Of a DNA stretch of 18,375 bases, positions 1-5,239 are shown piece by piece. Below the pieces are notes generated by a model. The model had not been told where the DNA came from. It worked only from the letters and a program-made list of their open reading frames with translations, and ran no database searches. Positions within the stretch are counted from its first letter, which is position 1; every line of letters begins with the position of its first letter. A program made the position numbers and the translations under genes. This DNA comes from Alphaproteobacteria bacterium (GTDB lineage Bacteria > Pseudomonadota > Alphaproteobacteria > Micavibrionales > CSBR16-224), in NCBI GenBank assembly GCA_007116755.1, contig SKHU01000291.1:1-18375 (forward strand), read 5' to 3'.

Positions 1-344
1 AGCGGCAATTGCGGATTGAGGGCGGCGTGACCGCCGTTGCCGATGCGGAGGCGGATGAATATTTCGCCTCGCGCCCGCGCGGCAGCCGCATCGCCTCGAT
101 TGCCTCCGACCAGTCCTCCCCGCTGGAGCGGCGCGACGCCTATGAAGAAAAAATCGCCGCGCTGGAAGTCCAATATGCAGGTACGGACGATATTCCGCGC
201 CCCGCGCACTGGTCGGGTTACCGCCTTGCCCCGCTGGCCATAGAATTCTGGCAGGGAGAGATGTACCGCGCCCACCAGCGCCGCCTTTTCACCCGCCCCG
301 CCCCCGATACCGCCGGCTGGCACTCCACCCTGCTTTATCCTTAA
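1..344 (+). CDS. pdxH: Pyridoxamine 5'-phosphate oxidase, C-terminal part (gene enters from the left edge)
   Basis: This is the 3' end of the FMN-dependent oxidase that converts pyridoxine or pyridoxamine 5'-phosphate to pyridoxal 5'-phosphate in the cytosol, the last step of vitamin B6 synthesis and salvage. The reading frame is already open at base 3 with RQLRIEGG, which corresponds to the family's mid-protein RxRIEG segment, so the start lies upstream of the window. Family landmarks follow in order: YFASRPRGSRIA, ASDQSSPLE, then PRPAHWSGYRLAPLAIEFWQ. The R-A-H triplet in MYRAHQRR matches the conserved Arg-x-His that binds PLP, and the protein ends in the usual LYP. The stop is TAA at 342-344. 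The visible part spans the end of the split barrel and the whole dimerisation region. Nothing looks broken. The family call is secure; regulation cannot be judged because the promoter is outside. Confidence 0.95.
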   Translation, partial: RQLRIEGGVTAVADAEADEYFASRPRGSRIASIASDQSSPLERRDAYEEKIAALEVQYAGTDDIPRPAHWSGYRLAPLAIEFWQGEMYRAHQRRLFTRPAPDTAGWHSTLLYP

Positions 345-375
345 GACCGGACAGCATTTTTTAATGATTTTGGTC

Positions 376-381
376 TATAAT
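376..381 (+). promoter_or_regulatory. TATAAT -10 box, possibly driving a leaderless mRNA
   Basis: A perfect TATAAT ends 8 nt before the ATG at 390, so transcription would begin at or within a few bases of the start codon. No Shine-Dalgarno sequence is visible before that ATG, which fits a leaderless message. No good -35 hexamer lies 16-18 nt upstream, so the call is tentative. Confidence 0.35.
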
Positions 382-389
382 ATGTATCT

Positions 390-1487
390 ATGGCGGATGC
401 GAAAGGGAATAACAGTAAATTCACGGGCGTTGCGTATTCTCCCGATGCGCTGGTTGCGCCTATGCTGGCTGAGGCTAAAAAAGCCATTCGCGGCGATGAT
501 TCCCGCTTTCTCGGCGGGGGCTCACAACGCGCATCCGCGTCTTCTGAAGATTTCTCGATAAAAAAAACATTGCCGCAAATATCCGGCAGACGCTTTACGC
601 TGGAGGAAAGCAAGTCGCTGATTTTGTCGGCGCTTGAGGATTTTGATGAAAATCTCGGCAAGGCCGCAAAAGACATTCTGGCCACGGCGCAATATAAAAA
701 CGGCGCCGACGGTTTGAAATCCGAGGCCGCTTTCCGCAATCTTGCCTATGACGGCACACAGAAAAACACGGAAAACCCTTACCTAAGCAAGGATTACAAG
801 CTTGAGGCTGGCGGGGTGTCACAATGGAATATAGAAGCTGTTCCCCCGGGACAATGCCGCCTGATGCGCTGCCTGCCGGCGAAAAGCGAACAGAAACAGC
901 AGGGGGAGAATGCGTACGACCCTGCCAATAAAAACGATCATGCGGTCATTGAATTCCAGTTTGACGGAACGATTCACAGCGTGGTTTATATGGCGCATGA
1001 GATCGGACACGCCATTGCCGACCGTTACGGGCAGAATGCCGGTATGACTCACCGCGATAATCCCGCCCATATGCCGGAAATACAGGCCTATCTTGCCCAG
1101 CATATTGTGGCCGATGCCCTCAAAAATCACCGCGATCCGGAAATTGCCGATGTCGCCGCAAAGCATTTCCGCGCAACAATGATGGAAAGTGTGAAAGAGC
1201 TTCCCGAGAATACCGACATGGTGAAGGACAGGCCGGTGCCCATTCTGACGGGGCTTGGCCTTTATAGCCATCTTAAAACGCAGGATGCCGAGACACGGCA
1301 AACGGTCAGTGAATCCCTGCTGGGCGGGCAGGGTCCGAAAAACATCAATGAGGTGCTTGCCACGGCCGGTTTTGAAAGCCCGCAATCGCTCCGCCAATTC
1401 GCGCAGTCCGCAATACATTCCGCAACAGGGCAGCAGCCGGAGACGAAAGCCGCGCCGCCAAAACCGCAAAACACCAGCCATCCTTAA
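390..1487 (+). CDS. Putative zincin-type metallopeptidase, family not recognised
   Basis: A 365-aa soluble protein with no signal peptide and no membrane segment. The only motif I recognise is HEIGH at residues 203-207, the zinc-binding HExxH signature of zincins, in the context YMAHEIGHAIADRYG. A glutamate 23 residues after the second His (E230 in MPEIQAYLAQHI) could be the third zinc ligand, as in gluzincins. The N-terminal 200 residues are charged and match nothing I know. The C-terminus is a Pro/Ala/Gln-rich tail that looks disordered. The ATG at 390 has no Shine-Dalgarno but lies just after a TATAAT box. The same HExGH/TH/P/E spacing occurs in the protein encoded at 9304-10689, suggesting a shared fold. 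It stands alone between pdxH and a convergent PRC-barrel gene. Zinc binding is inferred from the motif; proteolytic activity and substrate are unknown. Confidence 0.75.
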   Translation: MADAKGNNSKFTGVAYSPDALVAPMLAEAKKAIRGDDSRFLGGGSQRASASSEDFSIKKTLPQISGRRFTLEESKSLILSALEDFDENLGKAAKDILATAQYKNGADGLKSEAAFRNLAYDGTQKNTENPYLSKDYKLEAGGVSQWNIEAVPPGQCRLMRCLPAKSEQKQQGENAYDPANKNDHAVIEFQFDGTIHSVVYMAHEIGHAIADRYGQNAGMTHRDNPAHMPEIQAYLAQHIVADALKNHRDPEIADVAAKHFRATMMESVKELPENTDMVKDRPVPILTGLGLYSHLKTQDAETRQTVSESLLGGQGPKNINEVLATAGFESPQSLRQFAQSAIHSATGQQPETKAAPPKPQNTSHP

Positions 1488-1502
1488 ACCAGCCGTCCTT
1501 AA
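1473..1502 (+). repeat. 15-bp tandem duplication across the stop codon
   Basis: The 15-mer ACCAGCCATCCTTAA (1473-1487), which includes the TAA of the zincin gene, is repeated immediately at 1488-1502 with one change (A to G). Because the unit is five codons, the second copy supplies a second in-frame TAA. It looks like a recent slippage or duplication event. Confidence 0.7.
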
Positions 1503-1540
1503 AAAAGGCAGATACTCAATTTATGCGGAGAAACATGGAA

Positions 1541-1575
1541 GTGCGCCCCCTCCGGAAGGAACGGAGGAGGCGCAC
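1541..1575. terminator. Strong hairpin between convergent genes, likely transcript end
   Basis: GTGCGCC (1541-1547) pairs with GGCGCAC (1569-1575), and inside it CCTCCG (1549-1554) pairs with CGGAGG (1562-1567), with one C/A mismatch between the two arms and the loop GAAGGAA. It sits in the gap between the zincin gene (+) and the PRC-barrel gene (-), where a bidirectional transcript end is expected. No T-run follows directly on either strand, so it is either an atypical terminator or a 3'-end stabilising hairpin. Confidence 0.5.
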
Positions 1576-1625
1576 GGGGCGTGAGGATCGGTATTTTTAT
1601 CTATCTGCGCCGCAAACACTGCAAA

Positions 1626-1985
1626 CTATGCTGCAGAGCGGTCGCTGATATTGTAATATTTGTAAAGGCTGTTGCGGAAAGCCGGATCAGCCATATTCGG
1701 CCATTTATCCTTATGAAAGCCTTTCGCGTTTTCCAGCTGCTTTTTCTCGACATTCAAAGTCAGGCATTTTTCCTGGGTATTCAGTGCCACGGCTTCCGGC
1801 GGAATGGCGAAAAGCTTGTCGCCCATGCCGAGAAGACCGCCGAAGGACAAAACGTAATAGGCCACGCTGTTGTTTTCGGTATCGATCATGATGTCTTTGA
1901 CATGGCCGAGTTTTTCACCATCTGCATTTTTTACCTCATCGCCGCTTAACGTTGAGGCCGAGATTAGAACGGGTGTATAGGGCAT
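1626..1985 (-). CDS. PRC-barrel domain protein
   Basis: A 119-aa cytoplasmic protein. The N-terminal half is a PRC barrel: ISASTLSGDEVKNADGEKLG, then HVKDIMIDTENNSVAYYVLS, then GLLGMGDKLFAIPPEAV, the usual order of strand, G-x-x-hG-xhxDhhhD, glycine-rich turn and hAhP. The C-terminal part (KDKWPNMADPAFRNSLYKYY) is the trailing segment often seen in short stand-alone PRC-barrel proteins. These barrels are known from photosynthetic reaction centre H subunits and RimM; the stand-alone versions are common in stress or salt-response settings and have no agreed molecular role. I start at 1985, not at the ATG 12 codons upstream, because AAAGGAAG lies 8 nt before this ATG. The gene is convergent with the zincin gene and follows the 177-aa gene on the same strand, with a terminator-like signal between them. 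Confidence 0.9.
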   Translation of the reverse strand: MPYTPVLISASTLSGDEVKNADGEKLGHVKDIMIDTENNSVAYYVLSFGGLLGMGDKLFAIPPEAVALNTQEKCLTLNVEKKQLENAKGFHKDKWPNMADPAFRNSLYKYYNISDRSAA

Positions 1986-2023
1986 TGTTTTCTTCCTTTT
2001 TTCAAATGTTGCGTTCTGCATAA

Positions 2024-2042
2024 CCCTCTCTTGCGGAGAGGG
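2024..2042 (-). promoter_or_regulatory. Hairpin in the 5' leader of the PRC-barrel gene
   Basis: CCCTCTC (2024-2030) and GAGAGGG (2036-2042) form a perfect 7-bp stem with a 5-nt loop. If the upstream promoter at 2048-2076 is used, the hairpin would lie at the very 5' end of the transcript, a position where stems often protect mRNA from decay. No T-run follows. Confidence 0.4.
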
Positions 2043-2047
2043 GTGCT

Positions 2048-2076
2048 GATTTAGATCGCCTGATCGGCTTTGGCAA
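2048..2076 (-). promoter_or_regulatory. Candidate promoter of the PRC-barrel gene (TTGCCA-17-TAAATC)
   Basis: Read on the minus strand, TTGCCA (2076-2071) and TAAATC (2053-2048) are separated by 17 nt, giving a predicted transcript start near 2041 and a leader of about 55 nt. The match is moderate. I found no GGAAC/CGTT pair of the EcfG general-stress type. Confidence 0.35.
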
Positions 2077-2138
2077 TCATGGCGCGTTTTGACGTAAGAA
2101 AGCGATGCGCCGGAACGGAAGAAATATATTTTTTGTAT

Positions 2139-2174
2139 AAAAAAAACCGCCTCTTAAATCTCAAGGCTTGCGGT
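2139..2174 (-). terminator. Candidate intrinsic terminator after the 177-aa gene
   Basis: On the minus strand ACCGC (2174-2170) can pair with GCGGT (2150-2146), with a few extra inner pairs, and is followed by a run of eight T (2146-2139). The stem is imperfect and overlaps the last codons and stop of the gene. The T-run directly after the GC-rich arm is the best support. Confidence 0.45.
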
Positions 2175-2694
2175 CTTGCGGCGGGGTTTTCTTGCCCTTA
2201 TGGCCGGATTTCGGCTCTGTTACGTTTACTTTTGAAAAACGCCGTGCCAGCGCCTCTCCGTTTCCGAACGGGTCGGGCGTATCCGCCTCGAGATCGCCGC
2301 TGAGAATAAGATGCGTATTGGGAACGCCGGATTCCTTGTGCTGCATAAAACGTGCGGCGGCTTCATCAATCAAACGGTGGACTTTGGCAATCGAGGCCGG
2401 ATTGATATCGCCGTCCGTCAGTTCCAGAAGCATGGCAATCGCGCTGTGTTTCTTTTTATCGGGATCGCCGAAAATATCCTGCAGCCGCGCCGTTTCCGCG
2501 CGGGGCACGGTGGAGGCATATTTTTGAATATCCGCCAATGTCGCAACCTGCACAGGCGCGCCGTAAAAATCGACATCCTCACCGGTCGGCGATTGCAACA
2601 GCTCGCCGAAACGCGCCGTTTCCTCCTCCGTCGGCTTGCGGATATCCGCGGCCTTCTTCCCGGATGTTTCCGGTGTTTTTTTCCCGTCTGCCAT
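2161..2694 (-). CDS. Hypothetical 177-aa cytoplasmic protein
   Basis: I do not recognise the family. The protein is hydrophilic, with no signal peptide or membrane segment. It has Lys-rich, probably disordered ends (MADGKKTPETSGKKAADIRK at the start, SGHKGKKTPPQDRKP at the end) around a mainly helical middle (LADIQKYASTVPRAETARLQ and INPASIAKVHRLIDEAAARF). The ATG at 2694 is preceded by AAGGGGG at a normal distance, and upstream lies a promoter with consensus hexamers (2741-2770), so this is a real and probably well-expressed gene. It lies upstream of the PRC-barrel gene on the same strand with 175 bp and a terminator-like signal between. The strong promoter beside a PRC-barrel gene and a DUF883-type gene suggests a stress or stationary-phase role, which is inference only. 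Confidence 0.75.
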   Translation of the reverse strand: MADGKKTPETSGKKAADIRKPTEEETARFGELLQSPTGEDVDFYGAPVQVATLADIQKYASTVPRAETARLQDIFGDPDKKKHSAIAMLLELTDGDINPASIAKVHRLIDEAAARFMQHKESGVPNTHLILSGDLEADTPDPFGNGEALARRFSKVNVTEPKSGHKGKKTPPQDRKP

Positions 2695-2740
2695 AAACGC
2701 GCCCCCTTGCCCGTCACAGGGCTATTGTTTTTACATATAA

Positions 2741-2770
2741 ATTATACCCTATTCCGCGTGTTTTTGTCAA
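2741..2770 (-). promoter_or_regulatory. Consensus sigma-70 promoter of the 177-aa gene (TTGACA-18-TATAAT)
   Basis: On the minus strand TTGACA (2770-2765) and TATAAT (2746-2741) are both perfect, with an 18-nt spacer. The predicted start is near 2735, giving a leader of about 40 nt to the ATG at 2694. These are the best hexamers in the window. Confidence 0.75.
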
Positions 2771-2818
2771 ACAATCAAACCGGCGGAGATAACGCCTCCG
2801 CTTTAATCGTTGCAAGCG

Positions 2819-2862
2819 CTATAACCGCCGCATTATTTGTGTCAATTCGGCCTGCTCTTCCC
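2819..2862. repeat. Palindromic intergenic repeat, copy 1
   Basis: A 44-bp sequence repeated in the same orientation at 4030-4073 with 7 mismatches. Its core is an inverted repeat, GCCGCATT (2827-2834) and AATTCGGC (2844-2851), with the 9-nt loop ATTTGTGTC; one of eight pairs is mismatched here, while copy 2 is perfect. It lies upstream of the DUF883/holin-like pair. Confidence 0.75.
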
Positions 2863-3006
2863 GATTATCAGCCATCATATTCCCCGATTGCCGATTATGC
2901 TCCGCCATTTATGCACTCTTTATATTTTCGGTCGCCCCGCCCTATCGCTTCTTAATACTGCTTCCGTTACTTTTAGATTCTCGGAATGGCGTAAAAGGCA
3001 TCTAAC

Positions 3007-3135
3007 ATGAAAAATGGAGCAGTAATATTTTGTCGTAAGGTTTTAGGGAATATCTGCCCCGATCCCGCCAGTATCACCATTTTTATTATTGCCGCAGTTA
3101 CCAATGCGATGCGCGGTAGAACCACAACCGTTTAA
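3007..3135 (+). CDS. Possible small ORF, 42 aa, uncertain
   Basis: An ATG at 3007 opens a 42-codon frame ending in TAA at 3133-3135, 17 nt before the DUF883-like gene and in the same direction. The product has a short hydrophobic stretch (ASITIFIIAAVTNAM) and a basic end. An AAGG lies 8 nt before the ATG, a weak ribosome site. It could be a small membrane protein co-transcribed with the two membrane genes after it, a leader ORF, or chance. Confidence 0.2.
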   Translation: MKNGAVIFCRKVLGNICPDPASITIFIIAAVTNAMRGRTTTV

Positions 3136-3152
3136 CAATAAAGGAGAATATC

Positions 3153-3485
3153 ATGGTATTAACCAATCAAGGCACTAACTCTGGAGACGCAGACATAAAA
3201 AAAATGATTTCGGAGGGATCTCCTATGAGATCGGAAAACAGTCACAAAGATTTAAAATCCATCAGGGAGGGCGGTGCGGACCTTGCCCGCCATGTTAAAG
3301 AAGATACAAGGAATATAGCGGAATCCATGGCCGCAGAAGGACAGCATAAGCTGGACGACCTTAAATCTTTTGCAGGCAAGCACATCAAAACTCTGGAAAA
3401 AGAGATTGCGGCAAACCCTATGGAAAGCATGGCAATCGCTCTTGGTACGGGTGCTCTTTTAAGCTTTCTTTTGAGAAGAGGATAA
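3153..3485 (+). CDS. DUF883 / ElaB-YqjD-like membrane-anchored protein
   Basis: A 110-aa protein with the layout of the ElaB/YqjD/DUF883 family: a charged, helical, coiled-coil-prone cytoplasmic part (about residues 28-85, including RHVKEDTRNIAESMAAEG) and a C-terminal inner-membrane anchor with the family's NP turn and terminal arginines (ANPMESMAIALGTGALLSFL, then LRRG, residues 87-110). In Escherichia coli, YqjD and ElaB are stationary-phase proteins that tether ribosomes to the inner membrane. That role is known for the relatives, not shown here. AAGGAG lies 6 nt before the ATG. Only 4 nt separate it from the next gene, a two-TM protein of the YqjE/holin type, which mirrors the yqjD-yqjE pair of enterobacteria. 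The first 25 residues are low-complexity, and a second ATG at residue 25 is a less likely start. Confidence 0.85.
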   Translation: MVLTNQGTNSGDADIKKMISEGSPMRSENSHKDLKSIREGGADLARHVKEDTRNIAESMAAEGQHKLDDLKSFAGKHIKTLEKEIAANPMESMAIALGTGALLSFLLRRG

Positions 3486-3489
3486 CGGA

Positions 3490-3924
3490 ATGCGCGAGTC
3501 GCTCCGCTTGATTGAACAGGAACTGATTACGAAACTGCTCAGCGGCCAAACACCGTTGAACACGTTCAAAAAAGGCGAGCAAATCTTTTTGGCGTTGTGC
3601 ATTTTTTTTGTTGCAGTCGGTGCGGTTTTCCTGATTTACGCGACTTATTTATGGTCGTCAGGACATTACTCTGCAGAAATGGCAGCCGCACTGACTGGTG
3701 CCTTTAGTCTTATATGTGCGCTTGTTGTGGCCGTCGCAATTTACGGTATCATTACATATCGGCGCATCCGCATAATGAGGATGCAACGAAGCTTATTTGA
3801 AAAAGTAAAAGTATCGCTCGCAGCATTTGAAGATGAATATGGCGCGCCCATTCGTGAATATCCAAAAATATCTGTTCTCCTCACTTCTGTCGCCGGATTT
3901 ATTCTTGAAAAGCGCCTGTTTTAA
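3490..3924 (+). CDS. YqjE-like / phage-holin-superfamily two-TM membrane protein
   Basis: A 144-aa protein with an amphipathic N-terminal helix (ESLRLIEQELITKLLSGQ), two membrane segments at about residues 31-55 and 65-90, a basic stretch after the second (YRRIRIMRMQR), and a short cytoplasmic tail. This is the topology of the YqjE / Phage_holin_3_6 family, which usually follows YqjD-like genes. Despite the family name, its members in this setting are chromosomal inner-membrane proteins of unknown action, and no endolysin or phage gene is nearby. The start is 4 nt after the stop of the DUF883-like gene, inside GAGGATAACGGAATG, so the two are surely co-transcribed and probably translationally coupled. 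The pair is bracketed by the two palindromic repeats. Assignment rests on topology and neighbour, not on a strong sequence motif. Confidence 0.75.
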   Translation: MRESLRLIEQELITKLLSGQTPLNTFKKGEQIFLALCIFFVAVGAVFLIYATYLWSSGHYSAEMAAALTGAFSLICALVVAVAIYGIITYRRIRIMRMQRSLFEKVKVSLAAFEDEYGAPIREYPKISVLLTSVAGFILEKRLF

Positions 3925-3960
3925 AAACGGCCGGATGAATACTTAAACAAAGGGAGTAAT

Positions 3961-3983
3961 CCGGAATATTTGCGGATATCCGG
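3961..3983. terminator. Hairpin after the YqjE-like gene
   Basis: CCGGA (3961-3965) pairs with TCCGG (3979-3983) and TAT (3967-3969) with ATA (3976-3978), with a single bulged A and the loop TTGCGG. It lies 37 nt after the stop of the YqjE-like gene. No T-run follows, so terminator function is doubtful. Confidence 0.3.
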
Positions 3984-4029
3984 GCACATAATACTTAAAT
4001 TTCTCCTATCTTATCTACTACCAAACCCC

Positions 4030-4073
4030 CTATAGCCGCCGCATTATTTGTATCAATGCGGCTTGCCTGTCCC
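4030..4073. repeat. Palindromic intergenic repeat, copy 2
   Basis: The second copy of the 44-bp element at 2819-2862, in the same orientation. Its inverted repeat is perfect: GCCGCATT (4038-4045) and AATGCGGC (4055-4062) around ATTTGTATC. It sits between the YqjE-like gene and sua5. Confidence 0.75.
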
Positions 4074-4183
4074 AAAAAGGCGATCTTGCGCTGTCTGTTG
4101 CATTTTTTTGTTCTGCGGTTTTCCTTGATCTGCTAATCTGCCCTGCCTGATTTTATAAACACGCATAAGCCTGAAAAAGACGC

Positions 4184-5197
4184 ATGACAAAAATTTTCCC
4201 CGTTACAAAAGACGCGATTGCACAGGCCGCCGCCATTCTGGACGGGGGCGGGCTGGTGGCGTTTCCGACCGAAACGGTGTACGGGCTGGGTGCGGATGCC
4301 CAGTCGGATGCGGCGGTTGCAGGAATCTTTGCCGCCAAGGGGCGGCCGCAAAACAATCCGCTGATCGTTCATGTCACGGATTGGAAAATGGCCGAACGCT
4401 ATGCCGAAACGGATGACAAAACAAATGCCCGTGCAAAACTTCTGGCCGCGCATTTCTGGCCGGGGCCGCTGAGCCTTGTTTTGAAACGCAGGAAAAACTG
4501 CGCCCTGTCGCCGCAGGTCAGCGCGGGGCTTGACAGTGTGGCCTTGCGGGCTCCGGCGCATCCGGCGGCGCAGGAGCTGATCGCCGCGCTTGGTCGCGGC
4601 ATCGCTGCGCCCAGCGCCAATATCTCCGGCAGTTTGAGCCCGACCGCACCGCTGCATGTTGAAAAATCCCTTGGGCGGGCTGTCGATATGATTCTGGCGG
4701 GCGGGCGATGCGCCGTCGGGCTGGAATCCACCGTGCTGGATTTGTGCGGTGATGTGCCGACGGTGCTGCGCGCCGGTTTTATCCTGCCGGAAGCGCTGGC
4801 CGACACGCTGGGCGAGGAGGTGCGCACCGCCTATGATTTTGCGGAAGAAAGCGGCAGCGGCGCGGTACTCTCCCCCGGGCAGCTGTTGCGCCACTACGCC
4901 CCCGCAACGCCGCTGCGCCTTCAGGCCGTTGATGTGACGGAGGGGGAGGCGCTGCTGGCTTTTGGTTCGACGCGTTTTATGGGGCTGCGCGGCAAGGGCA
5001 ATGTGCCGAAAGAGGATATTTTCAATCTCAGCGAAAACGGCGACCTTGCGGAAGCGGCGGCCAATCTGTTTGCCATGCTTCACGAAGCCGATCAAAAAGG
5101 GTATAAAGGAATTGCCGTCATGGATATTCCGCGCGGCGGTATCGGTGCGGCGATCAATGATCGCCTGACCCGCGCCGCCCGCGCCCAGAAGACTTAA
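4184..5197 (+). CDS. sua5: L-threonylcarbamoyladenylate synthase, Sua5 type
   Basis: Makes threonylcarbamoyl-AMP from threonine, bicarbonate and ATP. TsaBDE then transfers the group to A37 of ANN-decoding tRNAs (t6A). The N-terminal YrdC-like domain (about 1-200) shows GGLVAFPTETVYGLGADA, KGRPQNNPLIVHV, SLVLKRRKN and APSANISGSLSPT. The C-terminal Sua5 domain (about 225-337) shows LSPGQLLRHYAPATPL and IAVMDIPRGGIGAAINDRL. At 337 aa it is the long two-domain Sua5 form rather than the roughly 190-aa TsaC form. The ATG at 4184 has only a weak purine stretch (GAAAAAGA) before it, but MTKIFPVTKDAIAQAAAIL aligns with the normal family start. The gene is followed 42 nt later by pgk on the same strand, so read-through is likely. 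No TsaBDE gene is in the window. Confidence 0.96.
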   Translation: MTKIFPVTKDAIAQAAAILDGGGLVAFPTETVYGLGADAQSDAAVAGIFAAKGRPQNNPLIVHVTDWKMAERYAETDDKTNARAKLLAAHFWPGPLSLVLKRRKNCALSPQVSAGLDSVALRAPAHPAAQELIAALGRGIAAPSANISGSLSPTAPLHVEKSLGRAVDMILAGGRCAVGLESTVLDLCGDVPTVLRAGFILPEALADTLGEEVRTAYDFAEESGSGAVLSPGQLLRHYAPATPLRLQAVDVTEGEALLAFGSTRFMGLRGKGNVPKEDIFNLSENGDLAEAAANLFAMLHEADQKGYKGIAVMDIPRGGIGAAINDRLTRAARAQKT

Positions 5198-5239
5198 AAA
5201 GAATGCTGAGTTTAAAGGAACACAGAAGGAGAAAAACCG

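Larger units (their letters stand above)
2695..3152. other. 458-bp AT-richer intergenic region between divergent genes
   Basis: This gap separates the divergent 177-aa gene (-) and the DUF883-like gene (+). It holds the consensus minus-strand promoter at 2741-2770, the palindromic repeat at 2819-2862, a possible 42-codon ORF at 3007-3135, and the ribosome site AAGGAG before 3153. I see no clear sigma-70 promoter for the plus-strand pair, no tRNA and no longer gene. Composition is visibly more AT-rich than the genes around it. Confidence 0.6.

Noticed and set aside
1576..1600. The T-rich stretch after the 1541-1575 hairpin as the T-run of a classic terminator
   Set aside because: It begins about 17 nt after the stem, too far for intrinsic termination.
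2311..2955. A 214-codon plus-strand frame running from the 177-aa gene into the intergenic region
   Set aside because: Mostly antisense to the 177-aa gene, which has a consensus promoter and ribosome site; the part outside it carries the palindromic repeat and shows no coding pattern.
3490..3924. Reading the holin-like protein as evidence of a prophage
   Set aside because: No endolysin, structural, integrase or terminase gene is nearby, and the pairing with a DUF883/YqjD-like gene matches a chromosomal module.
2819..4073. The flanking repeats as phage or island attachment sites
   Set aside because: No integrase or tRNA gene is in the window, and the palindromic core fits a dispersed repeat or binding site better than att sites.
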